Source: Stichopus chloronotus
Lineage: Eukaryota > Echinodermata > Holothuroidea > Aspidochirotida > Stichopodidae
Assembly (NCBI GenBank): GCA_021234535.1
Contig: CM037832.1
Coordinates: 9,369,575 to 9,433,574 of the forward strand
Reading direction: 5' to 3'
DNA: 64,000 bases
How positions within the stretch are numbered: the stretch's first letter is position 1; every line of letters starts with the position of its first letter. Shown here piece by piece: positions 13,607 through 25,330 of the stretch. Both the position numbers and the translations under genes were made by a program. Under the pieces are notes generated by a model that had not been told where the DNA came from, did not search any database, and saw only the letters and a list, made by a program, of their open reading frames with translations.

Positions 13607-16600
13607 ATAAGCAAGTGATTTGCGTTCCCAGTATAGAGTGCTCAATACTTGATAAGAGTAGAGCTGGTATATAACAATTAACAACGTGGGATTACGTTAA
13701 GTTACTACCCGCAGGTTTCGTGCTCACTCTATAGCACTCTTCTAGTGACTGAATCAGCTTGCGCAGTGTGGATTCCCTTGGGCGAGTTGGTTTTATGTTT
13801 GACTGGTTTTCCACAATACTGGGGGGTGTGTCGACAAGCGCTGAGATAGTCATTTCGTTTGTTGAAGAGGCGGTCGCCCTTGAAAGTCATGATATGTATT
13901 TTTTCTTCTCTGCACAGGTTGCATCTCCCAGGGTCTATGGATTTGGGGGGGGGGGGGTGGATTGGCTATGATTTTCCAGGTAATGGAGTAGTTGGTGTTC
14001 TGGCGTTTTAGCTGCCAAATGTACTTGGACAACTCTGTTTCCGTTTCGTACTTAGTGTGTTTGAGGGATCTCGTGTGGTTGGTGATCCGGGTTTTGAATG
14101 TGCCCCCTGTCATCCCTGTGTATGGTGCGGTGCTTTCTGGGGTGGTGATGTCGGCTTGGTAGACCACATTTGAGGTCAGGCAGTTGCCGTTGACTGGGCA
14201 CTTGGTCTTGACCCTACTGTTGCATTCACTTACTGCCGGTGCTGGTGTATGGGTACTGCCACGTATGATTTTCTTGTTGTGTGACTGGATGATGGACCTG
14301 ATGTTTGGGAGGCAGCTGTAGCATACCTTGACTGTATTTCTGTTGAAAATTTTGTGTAATGGGTTGCTGGGTGGGAAGTGTTTGTCTACAAGGCGCAGGA
14401 ATGTTTTGGCGACGTTTGTACGACCTTATTGCTGCACTCTGCCGATATTTTTAACCTGAGTGACCTGAAAATCTTGGTGAGTTTCTTACTGCCAGGTCTG
14501 CTGTTCTACCTGTTGTGCCTTTAAGGATGGCTAGACCATCATCGCAGTATGGTCTTACGCGAGTTGGGTGGTTATATGTACTGTATATGTTGTTACATAT
14601 ACTGTACAGTATATACATATACATACATCCTTATTGTGGTATTAATGTATATCTTCAGAGAAAGTCTGTTTTGTTTTTGTCTTCGCTTGTCTTGGCATTC
14701 GATACAACGAGAGACTACAATCAGTATACTTCCCATTTTCTGCTTTCATTTTTGCTAATTTCTGGTGCAAGTAAGTTTACTGGTTATAGCTGTATGATTT
14801 CCTTTTGTTGATTCCTATGGTCTCAGAACCCAGATGGCGGCATGTTAGTGTTGGGCAATTCCTTGCTTTATAAATGTCAAGCTACAGTACAATACATTGC
14901 TCAAAATTGACCGGTCACTTCTCCAAAAAGTACAGATATCCTTTATAGTGAGCAGTTGATGAGGTTGTTGATACACATAGAAGCAAATTTTCATTTGAAG
15001 TTGACAGGGCCAGTCTGAAAACAACGTATGTGCAGTTTGTCCTGAAGTACAGTGTAAGTTGCTCGTTGCTTTTCTTTTCTCCTTCAGAAATTTGCTGACG
15101 TATTTCTTTGGTTTCTTATGTTTTCACAGGATTTAGATGCATCTGTTTTGACCTTAAGTCTGGGATGTTGGATGGAACTCCCGGGACAAGATTTCAAGCA
15201 GTGGATCGCAAATTTCAGGTGAGACATCGATAATTGGCAAAATCTTCAGTCAGAAGGAATTAGAAAACATGTCCAGCCTCATGTTACAAGAAAGCAAAAT
15301 GAATAAAGGATTACTACATATTTCCTCGTTTACATAATTAAGGGATATTTTACCAAGCAAAGAGTGCCTGAGAAGTGTGTCATTGGCTCGAAGTTGTCCT
15401 GTAAAATTGCATTCCAGCCTGCTAGATGTAGACAAGGTAATGTTCAATTAATTCACAGTGCAAAACTTACGCTAAAGTAAAAGATTACATTCCTTCCACT
15501 GAGTGTTGCAATGGATTTCACAGAGGATTTATCAAGACTAGTCTGATGAGCTCCTATACGATGAATGTTAGAAGTAAATAGCCTGTTCTCATTAACTGAT
15601 TATTGGTGTTGTTTGTTGATCAAGTACTAACTATCATTATTTGCCAGGTGATGTACATTAATGATTGTCAAAGCTTATCTTAGTTGAATCAACTGCATTC
15701 TTATCACAGTGTGGAGTTGAACATTAAGTGACATGAATCCATTCCAGGTAATTGCCTGTCATGGTTCACTTAGTAAATTCTTTACTCTCTCATAGTTTGT
15801 TATATGTACTCCCCTTATTTCACAATACCACTTCAACAAGTAACCAAAACTACACCTCAGATAACAACACTTCTCTGTAATAGATGACCCACCATGAAGA
15901 TATATTTAGGTGTATGTAATGTATCCAGTTCTTGACCTATGCTGCCTCTATTATCAGAGATTTTTTTCTTCCCCCAAAGTTACATCAATAGACCCCCTTG
16001 CATTTTACATCACAGTGATACAGTAAAGCGCCCTCCTTGAGGTCAAGCTACCAACTTACCACGTGTACATTGCGTCTCTACCATTTGATCTGCATGCACT
16101 TAGCATACTGTAGCCATGCTTACTGTTCGTTTGTTTTCCCAATGGAAGACGTGCTTGTTTGTTGATATGTGACATCAATGTAAGGGGTCTATTGTGTAAG
16201 TTCAAAGGGGCTGTGGAGAGACTTTAAACACCAGACATCATGGGACCAAGTTTTGCTCAACAACACCATAGATATTTTGGTGTTGTCACAATTTTTGAGA
16301 GTCTATACTGATATTAGAAGTGATTCCAATTTATTGCTTTAACATTTCATGCATTTAGAAATTGTCAATAAAGTTCTGATAAAAGTATATATTTTATAGC
16401 CCACGTTGTATCTGGTATTCTTTATGATGTGCACAAGCTGAATCCACATCAAAACATTTAAACAGAACTAAGCTGGTAGTGCATTCAGATGTCTTACCTC
16501 CTTTTCCTTCTGTCAGGTCAAGCAAAGACTCCCAGAGCCCTTTGCAGGCACATCACATGGATCGAGCCACGTTGGGCGAAATTGCAAGGTATTACCAAAG

Positions 16601-17540
16601 CTATGTACAAGAGAAGAATTTGGACAAGTATTTTCTGTCAAACACTCTGGTCACATCGGTTCAGAGCATCAAAGGCAAGCGAATTATAAACAGCGAAAGT
16701 GGTGAAAGGGAAACGACTTGCAAGAAATGTTTTGGATTGGAAGGCGAGAATCTCTTTGAAGTGAAAGGGGTATACAAAACTGTTTCCTGTGGCTGCTGTA
16801 AGTCATTTTCGCTGATCACAAAGAACGTTGTGTTGGCTACGGGGATGCTGGGCAGACCAAACAAGCTGGGTGTGGAAGGAGAGGACCTCAGCTTTATCAA
16901 AACCAAAGTGCAAGACCTCGAGGCGGCCATGCAAGGAGGTGACCTGGGGTGTGCCTCCTCCAGAGTCTTGGTAGTTGGGGCAGGTCTCAGTGCAGCTGAC
17001 GCTGTCCAATGCTGCCAGAATGCAAACATTCCTGTCGTCCATGTTTTCAGAAGGAAGGCGAATGATCCACAGATTGCCCTGGCCAGACTCCCCAAGGCAG
17101 TTTATCCAGAGTACCACAAGGTCCTAGAACTGATGAAAGGGCAGAAGAAGGACCCAGGATACACTCCACTGGCCGAGCACAAAGTAGAGAAGTTCTTGGA
17201 AGATTACTCAGTGATACTGCAGGGCCCGCAAGGCCCATATCATTTGCCAGTATCTTTAGCTGTGGTTCTCATTGGCTCCCAGCCGGACCTCTCGTTCCTT
17301 CCGAATGAAGGAAGGCACATGGGCTTTCAGAAGGAGGAGGCCATCAGCTACAAAAACAGTCCGCTGGTGGTAGATCCCTTCACCATGGAAATTGAAAATG
17401 AGCCAGGCCTGTACGCCATGGGACCCCTCGTCGGTGACAACTTTGTGCGCTTTTCATTGGGGGGTGCCCTGGCAATCACAAAGCACTTGATAGACAAGGG
17501 TCACGGAGTCGCAACGGATGAACAGAGTGAAAAGTGTTGA
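5400..17540 (+). CDS. OSGIN: OSGIN-type oxidative stress-induced growth inhibitor, full CDS in 5 exons
   Basis: The five coding exons are 5400-5490, 7230-7363, 10324-10518, 15130-15218 and 16517-17540. They join in phase to 1533 nt, giving 510 residues plus TGA. Two dinucleotide-binding signatures are visible: GNGPSA at residues 31-36 just after VIVI, and GAGLSA at about 324-329. GSGPPGGAW at 131-139 and GPLVGDNFVRF near 472 are typical of the OSGIN1/OSGIN2 family, which is related to flavin-containing monooxygenases. Family members respond to oxidative stress and restrain growth; the inferred activity is FAD/NADPH-dependent. Length matches vertebrate OSGIN (about 480-560 aa). The start is the first ATG in the open frame of exon 1 and lies directly behind a five-codon upstream ORF. 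It could be an OSGIN1/OSGIN2 pro-orthologue; the neighbouring NBN favours the OSGIN2 locus. No frame breaks are seen. Confidence 0.93.
7230..7363 (+). CDS. OSGIN: OSGIN coding exon 2
   Basis: 134 nt, residues 31-75. It begins after an aatacag acceptor and ends at CAG before gtaaac. It completes the GNGPSA nucleotide-binding turn and continues MCLSFLLSG, as in vertebrate OSGIN. Confidence 0.92.
10324..10518 (+). CDS. OSGIN: OSGIN coding exon 3
   Basis: 195 nt, residues 76-140. It contains DLEYLSAGLEGRS and the family block VVLGSGPPGGAWW, and ends at a gtgagt donor. Intron phase is 0 on both sides. Confidence 0.93.
12250..12545. repeat. Dispersed repeat unit related to the 20.9-kb inverted repeat
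   Basis: A single unit holding gacaaattctgtcagaaagt in the middle, ataatattcatga, and gtcaatgtttacctgcagagct at its right end. These match 20734-20925 directly. The left part (tacataactttttgtac and flanks) matches 21080-21190 in reverse complement. Confidence 0.6.
13283..13316. repeat. (TA)n microsatellite
   Basis: Alternating TA run flanked by ctgta and tacagta, giving an extended palindromic segment. Confidence 0.9.
13545..13610. repeat. (TA)n microsatellite next to the Penelope-like element
   Basis: About 50 bases of alternating TA, then tgtatata variants. It lies immediately past the 3' side of the minus-strand retroelement remnant. Confidence 0.9.
13690..14570 (-). mobile_element. Penelope-like retroelement remnant (RT end plus GIY-YIG domain)
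   Basis: On the minus strand a decayed frame gives YCDDGLAILKGTTGRTAD, then KIFRSLRLKIS, the Penelope-type RT block around the catalytic DD. It jumps directly to NVAKTFLRLVDKHFPP, so an internal stretch is deleted. The frame is then open through YSCLPNIRSIIQSHNKK, CPVNGNC and a GIY-YIG endonuclease domain: VVYQAD, PYTGMTGGTFKTRITNH and ETELSKYIW. A 13-base C run (13945-13957) shifts the frame. The other frame continues CNLCREEK, FKGDRLFNKRND and CRH, as in intact elements. It is 5' truncated and lies in OSGIN intron 4. Confidence 0.85.
13700..13750 (-). ncRNA. Decayed hammerhead ribozyme in the Penelope-like element
   Basis: Read on the minus strand, the 51 nt fold as a type I hammerhead. 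Stem I is AGUCAC with GUAACU (5 of 6 pairs), stem II GUGCU with AGCAC (5 of 5), stem III ACC with GGU around UGCG (3 of 3). GAAA is intact and the cleavage triplet is GUA. The catalytic CUGANGA box reads UAGAAGA, so cleavage is probably lost. Penelope-like elements are known to carry hammerheads in their terminal repeats, and this lies just 3' of the GIY-YIG frame. Confidence 0.6.
15130..15218 (+). CDS. OSGIN: OSGIN coding exon 4
   Basis: 89 nt, residues 141-169 plus two bases of Arg170. It encodes LSLGCWMELPGQDFKQW, a conserved OSGIN block, and is flanked by tttcacag and gtgaga. Confidence 0.92.
16517..17540 (+). CDS. OSGIN: OSGIN coding exon 5 (terminal)
   Basis: 1024 nt, completing Arg170 and encoding residues 171-510 and TGA. 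It carries the ARYYQSYV block, the second Rossmann motif GAGLSA, PKAVYPEYHKV, VVLIGSQPDLSFLP and the C-terminal GPLVGDNFVRF. The acceptor is ctgtcag. The ATG at 16479 in the same frame lies in the intron and is not the gene start. Confidence 0.95.
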
Positions 17541-20500
17541 TCTTCTCGTAACATATTCTTGTGCAATGCGTAGGATGAGGTTTTGTCACGGGGGTTGATT
17601 TTTTTTTCCATTTTGGTACCCTTCATTCATGTTTGATTCATACCAGTTAGATGTTATTAGGTAGCACTGTGTGCAAAGAAAGACATCCATCGGTACACCA
17701 GTAGCTAGTCAATGTATTGCAATGATTTAAAAGTTAAATCTTCTGCATCTCAAACAGTAACAATCTTTAATCTGTTTATGGCTTGAGCATTTTTTTTTTC
17801 TATGTACTCTAGTAACACATCTTCCATCTTGAGTTATTCTATAATTATAATTCAATTCACCAAAATGTAAAAATAGAATGCCATGTATATATTTTTGTTC
17901 TTCTTTGCATGGATCTCAGGTACATTGACAATGACATCTTTGTAACAATATCCTATTTTAGGTTTGATTTTCATTTTTTGTCCCTCAACGTCGTTAACTT
18001 CTATTACGGAGTTACAACAGCTGCGGAGGATGTCAGAGAAATTGTGCAAGAGAAAGCTGAAAGTGAAGTTTCTGAAACAAAGAGTGTGGTTTATATTTAA
18101 TGCTTTCATTTATCACCAGGAAATTATACACATAGATAGCAGCTGAAGTGAAGATATATGTTTTGTGATGGTCACATTGAGTCAGTTTGTACATGCAGTT
18201 TGATAAGTGCTGAGGAATAACAGTTTTGAATCAACCTTTTGTTGATTTAATTAGAATTACCAATATTTACTCAATGTAATTTGTCATGTACCAATTTTTT
18301 CATACTGTTCGTTATCATCACACAGTATCTTGAGAATCAGTTGTAACAGAATTTTGTCCAATTTGTTGAAGATTGTCTGACTAGCCCTTGTTCCATAGAC
18401 TGTTGAAAACAAGCATTTGAAAAATTTACTGATACATAAATGCACTTGTAAATTTAGTGATCCTATTTGATGTTTCCACAAGTAGCTTTGCTGATGCTAC
18501 AAATAAAGAGCAGATGATGATGCTACAAGTAAACAGTGCAGTAGATATACCCATGTGACAATTTACTGGTTTTTACAAAGAAGCAAACCAATTGTTAGTC
18601 AAGTCTCTTCAAGAAAGGGTCAGCTTAAGTTGCTTAACATGTACAACAACATTTCCCTTTGCTTGAAAAGAAAAAAAAAATGTCAATTTTAGTTCACTTG
18701 GTATAAAGACAATAGAGTGTAGATGTACAAATTTGCAGAAAGTTGCTTTGTGAATTTACCGTTCAAATGATGCTACCAGCTCTTTAGTTGTCCCCGTTGT
18801 TTCTTTGTGATGCTCTTTACCATGTTGCTTCTGCGCCTGATCTCTTCTTCCATTCTGTTGCTTCTGTAGAGTTTACCATGATCACTGCTTTTCTGTCAGT
18901 ACTTAACTCAGTTGTTGACTTATCAATTGTTTCAAAGAGCAAACCTGTTCGCCACCTGGTTGTGACATGTTGTGACACATCAGCCTCTGCTTGGTAAATT
19001 GTCCTGCAGGGAACACTTAAAAAGGATAACCCAGATTGATCGGGATCTCTCGTGTTCCCTTTGTTTTTACTTCCAATAAATTTATTGGAAATACAGATTG
19101 CTCTTTTCTCAATCACACGTGCATGGACTAACTCCTGAATGTGCAACTTGGATCGCCGATTCAGGCGACTCGAATATAATGGAATGCTAAAGAGTGCTGA
19201 CAGAAGCCCCTTGGCCCTCTGCATGCATTTCTATTGCAGTTTCTCTATAAATGTTGAATTAATTTTGTGTGGTAACCAAAAAAAAAAAACATCTCTTATC
19301 AATTTTGTGTAATACATAGCAAATATTTATTGTAGTATAAGATGCACTTAAAGTAAATGTTATCAAATTGTCCATCCCATGTAAGACAAAAAAATTCAAA
19401 CTGCATTTAGAAGACTCAACTCTAAAATAACAAGTATGTTGATATCAACAATTAAAAGTTTTCATTCTTCGCTTTTATGTCTCTAGCTTTTTCAAAGAAA
19501 TACCAAAGTTTTAACTGTTCACCTTAATTAAATAAAGTCTTATATTTCTTAAAATATGTGAATGGTTTGATTAAAAGAAAAAAAAATAACTCAGTTACAT
19601 ATTTAATTATTTCCTATCTTGGGTGCTTGCTTCTTTTTCTTTAGCTTTTGTTCACAATGGGACCATTTGAGTATTACTGATACCATTTTTTTTTTATTTC
19701 ATTTGTCATGGCATTCTTAGCTTTGTGTTTAAACCTTCCTGTATAGTGGTGTAGGAATCTTGAGGTTTTATGTGAATTGGTCCAAAATTGAACATGCTGT
19801 ATTATTTGCAAGAGGCATGCATCATAGAGGAATGACATTCTCACCAACTAGACATCCAAATACTTCCAAGACCATTCCAGATAAACATAAAATGGTTTTA
19901 CAAAAACCCCTGTGAAACAGATTCGATATGTGAGAATATGGCCATATGCAGACCATATTTGGGAAATGTAGTATATTTTGGGGCAACACAGGAGAAACCT
20001 CTCATAGCGACATTGCATATTCCAGTACACTTGTGCTTTAAACAATGTGAAAAGTTGTCGCTGTAAGGTTTTTTTTTTTTTTTTTCTTATTCCACAACAA
20101 AGTGTGTCACTGCTCTGCCTCAAACTTTTGGTCAGCTCAATCATTGGAAGAGAAATCCGTTTTGCAGGAGAAAAGATGATTTACTGATAATTGTACTTGT
20201 AGGCACAGTGGGTATTGTGTATGACTGAAAGACAATTTCAGACCATCGTCATTGGTATTAGCTAGGACTTGGTTACCACTGAAAGTCAAAACAACTGCCA
20301 CCTTGTAGGTTGGCACCTGATATTGGAAGTATTTTGAGAAGGCTTCTTCTTAAGTGTTTCCATTGCCTTAATTGATATGACCTTTGCTTACGGTTTTACG
20401 AAAGGAGCTTGTGATCATAGACGTATTTAGTTTCTCACAAAGTTGTGACATTCCAATCTTCTACGTATTGTGTGTCTCCCTCTCCTGTGATACCCACTAG

Positions 20501-20733
20501 CAGCTTTCTCAGTTATGAAAATGTTCACCAGGAATTGGCAACTTTGATATTGATGGCAGTTCATATGACAGATATTTGGAGCTAGTTTAGTGTCAATTAG
20601 TAAGGGTATATGTTTAGTGTTTGCATCAGGTATATGGGAACCTAACAGACAATGTCAGTACCCGGTTCTGAGGTTGCTACCCTAAAAGCATATATTCTTA
20701 ATGGACTTATTAAATAATGATCGACTGTACATG
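17541..20733. other. OSGIN 3'UTR and intergenic DNA
   Basis: Follows the OSGIN stop. Possible polyadenylation hexamers (AATAAA) occur at about 18500 and 19074. None can be assigned with confidence. No gene seen. Confidence 0.5.
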
Positions 20734-21190
20734 TGGCAAATTTTGTCAGAAAGTACCCCAGGAGAGAAAGAAAAAAAAAATTCAAAAAGTTTCAAATTTC
20801 CTCTTCTTGACATACCACAGATAATATTCATGAGTATGTGTTTTATGAAATGTATGCCTCTTTCTAGCTTTGAAGATGGAATGTTGTTTTATTGAAGGTC
20901 ATCAGTGTTTATCTGCAGAGCTAAGGTAAACATTGATGGCCTTTGATTAAACAGTGTTCCCTGTCCAAGGTACCGATAGGCATAAAATATTATATGGGTT
21001 ATGTCAAGATAAGAAAAATTCAAGGCTTAATGTTTTTTTACACTACTCTTTACTAGGACACTTTTTGACAGAATGTGCCATTTAATAGATCATATTTTAG
21101 CACAAAACTGTTAAGGATTCATGATCATACCCAATTTGGGGAAAGAAGGTGCAAAAAGTTATATGTAAAATGTATGTCAGACCTACCCTC
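20734..21190. repeat. Large imperfect inverted repeat (two head-on repeat units)
   Basis: The left arm starts at 20734 with tggcaaattttgtcagaaag. The right arm ends near 21080 with the complement of tggcacattctgtcaaaaag. The arms meet around 20919, where ggtcatcagtgttta (20897-20911) faces taaacattgatggcc (20927-20941). Total palindrome is about 350 bp, plus a tail to 21190 that matches the 12.3-kb copy. It is likely a fold-back, MITE-like element. Confidence 0.6.
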
Positions 21191-21263
21191 CTCTAACATG
21201 CAAAGCAAAATTTTACATTATGACTTCACAATGGGCTTATAAGCCTCACAGAAGCCGTATTGT

Positions 21264-21325
21264 CATGTACCAGTTGGGTACGTGCAAATACTAGCATGTA
21301 CCAGTCGGGTACGTGCAAATACTAG
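21264..21325. repeat. 31-bp direct tandem repeat, two units
   Basis: Two 31-bp units differ at one base (catgtaccagttgggtacgt versus catgtaccagtcgggtacgt, each followed by gcaaatactag). The junction gcaaatactagcatgtacca reappears at 48439 with one change. Confidence 0.85.
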
Positions 21326-21514
21326 CATGTTTCGTTGGTTTTTCCAGATTGTCTCTTAATTGAAGGACATGGAAACAGTCTTATCAGTTGTCCTTATAGA
21401 AACAGTTGAATGAGATCAATCACAGCATTGCATCATCTGCCTCTTTAATAGTTTTGCTTCTCTCCTTTGTGTGGAAATTTACAATTGCAAGTGTACACAG
21501 TTTTAAGACAGTGT

Positions 21515-21562
21515 GTTGCATTATGTGTACAAATCTTTGTTGCATTATGTGTACAAATCTTT
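21515..21562. repeat. 24-bp direct tandem repeat, two identical units
   Basis: gttgcattatgtgtacaaat plus cttt occurs twice in succession without mismatch. Intergenic. Confidence 0.85.
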
Positions 21563-24500
21563 GTCATTCAACAGCTGATACTCGCTTTCCCATTTTGGCA
21601 ATGAAAATGCAAACCCTACCGTGGTAATCATTCATCTGTAAAGAGGATAGGAACCAACCTTGATAATAGCTTTTTGTTTCATTTCTGTGTTTTGTGAAGA
21701 TATTGCTTAGGGATTGTGACATTTCATAGTCAAAGTGAACTTGATACAAGCAGGTTATAATTGTATGCTCACTTGACAATATGTATTATTTCCTATCCCA
21801 TACTTACTGCAGTTGCTGCTGTTATCTTGTCTATCAGTCACAAAGTAACCTACAGGAGTCCCCTACCCTATGAATGTCAAAGTCACCTGAAAAAAAAAAG
21901 TGAGAGATTGCTTGTGATTGTCATTGTATATATAACTCATTGTATCAAGCCTCCTTTATTTTAGATGGATGCAGATGTACATATCTGCAATAAAATTGGA
22001 GTTGAAATCAGTTTTCACCAGGACACTTGGGATTTGGTTTTGATTATATTTTGATGTAAAACATGTTTGGTCTTGATTATGCTTTTAAGTGTAAATGTGC
22101 ATATTTGGATGAACTCTTGAATCAATAGGTCAACCAGTTTGTAGACTCACATTTTTGCAATGTCCATCTGCACAAGGAAATAATGGGATGCAAAGAATAT
22201 AACCAAAGTGCAATCACCATTGGTAGCTAGAAAAAGCATGAACTTCTGTGAGAGATTGAAACACAGTTCTTAAGAAGGGAATGGCAGGTCACATGATGTT
22301 CAGGACACAGAACCACTTGCGTTAATTGACTGTATGTTTACATTGGTCTAAAATAAAAGAGGATCCATTTTAATATGTCTTTAAATTAACTCAGTCTTAT
22401 AACATGTGTTCTAGGTGGGAATGGTGCACTGTGTTTATCTTCCTATTTAAGGATGTGTGCATGCGGAGATTGCGAAAAGCCTATGATGTTGACACGAGAT
22501 GTCTATAATGGTCCACGTATTTTGTGAGTTCATGTTAGTAATCTTTGCAGTCATGTAACCTGAGCTCTTTCCTTCGCTGAAATAGCATGCAGTTTTGCGG
22601 TGTGGAGGTTGTAGCCTTGTGACAGGCACACTTTGGATCTAATCCATTCACTTGAAAGTTTGGCATACCTTGTAAATAAATAAATATTTGTAATGGGGAT
22701 GATCGTAATGTCAACAAAACCAGTTTATCAGTGGTGTTGGATAACTGATGGAGGCAAGGTACACTCTTTGGTGTTTGTACCCTGCCAATCATCTTGAAGA
22801 AATAGCCTTTGCACTGCCTGGGATTTTCTGATTTACTCTTAATCACTTCGTGAAGAATGTTTTCTCTCTGAACTTGTCCGCTTGCTTCAAATAAGGTGAT
22901 TTTGATAAAGATATATGCATGCAACTGTTTTTTGAGTGCCACCATGAAAATGGGTCATTCTGTGTTTGATGAAAATGTTTCCGAACGTAGTTTTCTGTAG
23001 GGATAAGGGTGGAAGGGAAGATTGTGGAATGAATTTGAAACTGGTGGAATTAGATAATGGGGCATTGGTTGATTGTTAATTAGCATTGCATACTTTTAGA
23101 CAAGACCTGTGAATTTTAAACAGAAGATTTCCACAACTTTCAAAAGCCTGTATGATCAGTATATTACAAAGAAATATGTATTTATAAAAGCTGACATCAA
23201 GTAAGCCATGGTCTCCTATTGTCTGACATGGTAGATGGATGTGAAATTTAAATCTATAATGTAGTCTTTCATAAGAGCACAGTAGGTTGGAATTGGTAGG
23301 CCTACTCTGCTGTGATAATGCTGGATTTTCAAGAACAAAGAAACAATGCAATGTTAAGTAGAGGTGGATACAGAACAAATTTCATCGATGAAGAACGAGA
23401 GAACTTGGTAAACAGTTTGTCATGTTTGATAAGTTGGAGTAGGACTTAAATCATCAGTCCTATCAAATTTGTAACTTTATCTGGAGCACATACCTCTCTA
23501 TGATGCGTCATTGTTTTAATCTAGAGGAAGACTTCGTAGAGAGGTATGTGAAGTATTTTTACTGTTACTAATGACTCTCACTGAGTGTAGGAGGGTAAAG
23601 TTGGGGTGGGACAGGAGGGTTGGGGATGCGGGTTACACTGTTATCGGTGTAAGAGATGGGAATCGGTACATGGTATAATCTATTGCCATCAGTAACCAAT
23701 GAAAACTTCTCATCATGAAGTATGAGGGAGATGTAAGTTATTTGATAAGTAATTTAAATTTATCATCATTACATTGTTAACCTTTTGAATGCATTTGTAT
23801 GTTTCACAATCATAAATGTTTGCATATTTTTGGTACACTGGTAATTCTTTACAGATTATATATAGATCAGTATATGTTGAATGCAATAAAGAAAATAAAG
23901 AACAAATTTTCTGGTTTGTGGTTTTTGAAATGCTTTTGAGCAGTACAATTTAACAAAGGGATGTATAATTCAGTGTGAAATGTAACTGACCGAGTAGTCA
24001 GCCTGAGTCTACCTCACCCCCTTCATTTTTATACTTCCAAAATGTTATCAAAGATAGGAACATCTGGCAAAATTTTGGCCCGAAATGTCTGTGGATTTTG
24101 CTTTTGCTTTGATGAAAGGTGTGATAAATGTGTCAGTTAATTGTTTTGAAGGATTGGTGTTGGGTGACATAATTTAAAAATTCTTTAAACACTAGCCAAC
24201 TACTGCCTGGAATATTCCAGGGTGGATTATTGTGTGGCAGATGTGAATTTTGACACTCTGTGTAATAAAATCTTGGTACCGTAAACAATTTACCATCGAC
24301 CTCTGGGTGCAGTGACAGCTTACGAAATTTGGAGAGAAGTTCCCTTCCCTCAGGAGAGTTAAGAACATGCAAACTAACTTGTGTACATGTACGTCTTCCA
24401 CTGGATATGGGTTTTCATTTAGTTTCCTGCAACCAGGCGGTCGTCGAGGAGGCTTCCACTTTTCCCGGGAATTTGGGGTCCTTTGGGAAATTTTCAGAAA

Positions 24501-25030
24501 GAGCAGTAATTTCGGGAAATTTCGGGAATTCTGTGAATTCAAAGGAAAGTTCCCTTGCAATTTGTTTCAGTTGGTATTGTGTTCATATTCGTCACCAAAG
24601 AAGCGCATGCATTGAGAGGAGAGGCCACTAATACATGTGTCCCCCACTTTTTGTAACTTGAAGAAAAAAAAGTAAAAAAAATGCAGACAACTACATTTTT
24701 CTTAGTGAAAGTGTAAATTTTGTATGTTATTACAAATAGACAAAATTTAGCAGAAATTAGCAAGGTCAATGAGACTGAGCAGTTTTCTACCGCTATCTGA
24801 GAGATATATTTATTTTTCCAGGGTTTCTTACACTGGGAGCCCCAGGCCTACTGTGCTGTAGCTTACGTAATTCTGCTTTCTTTTTGATAAAATTTAGCCT
24901 CAGTTATAGACTAATCAAGAAAACTGGGGGGGGGGGGGGGTGCGAACGCCAGCTGTGGATCTAAGTAATATGTCAACTTAAATATTTTCATTTTTGTGAC
25001 GAATGCAATGCAGAACAAACATGATGATGG

Positions 25031-25330
25031 TATTTCCTCATGATTGAGAAATTCCAGACATAACTTAGATCCCTAGTAAAGGCTGGGTGAATGAGGTGAA
25101 CACACGGGAATTGCCGTTTTCTGCCATCTGGAAGGGTTGCAAAATCCCAAAAATTTCTAGTACGCTCTGCACCAATAGATGGTGTCGCTTAGAAAGCCGG
25201 CACTCACCCTCCCCCACATTTTTGTTCGTTCCACCAGCTTACGACATGGCTTACGCCACTTTTAAGGATTTTTTTTTTTTTGGCAAGACCCTCCCCCACT
25301 TTCAATATCATATTGACGCCTCCTTCGGAA
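25031..25330. repeat. Dispersed repeat, copy 2
   Basis: Second copy of the element at 731-1175, in the same orientation and with the same order of shared words, but shorter. It lies upstream of the presumed NBN promoter interval, as copy 1 lies upstream of OSGIN. Confidence 0.6.

Larger units (their letters stand above)
21191..25030. other. Intergenic DNA with small repeats
   Basis: Holds the 31-bp and 24-bp tandem repeats, a 14-bp hairpin (23487-23550), and a gggaaatttcgggaa-type low-complexity patch near 24470-24540. The 136-codon minus-strand frame at 22535-22945 has no recognisable domain. Confidence 0.5.

Noticed and set aside
16661..17117. Long antisense frames over OSGIN exon 5
   Set aside because: Shadows of the genuine OSGIN coding exon in other frames.
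22535..22945. 136-codon minus-strand open frame
   Set aside because: No domain, no splice context, composition like surrounding intergenic DNA.
24467..24545. gggaaatttcgggaa-type words as NF-kB or STAT sites
   Set aside because: They recur as low-complexity variants in a small patch and are more likely repeat decay than designed sites.
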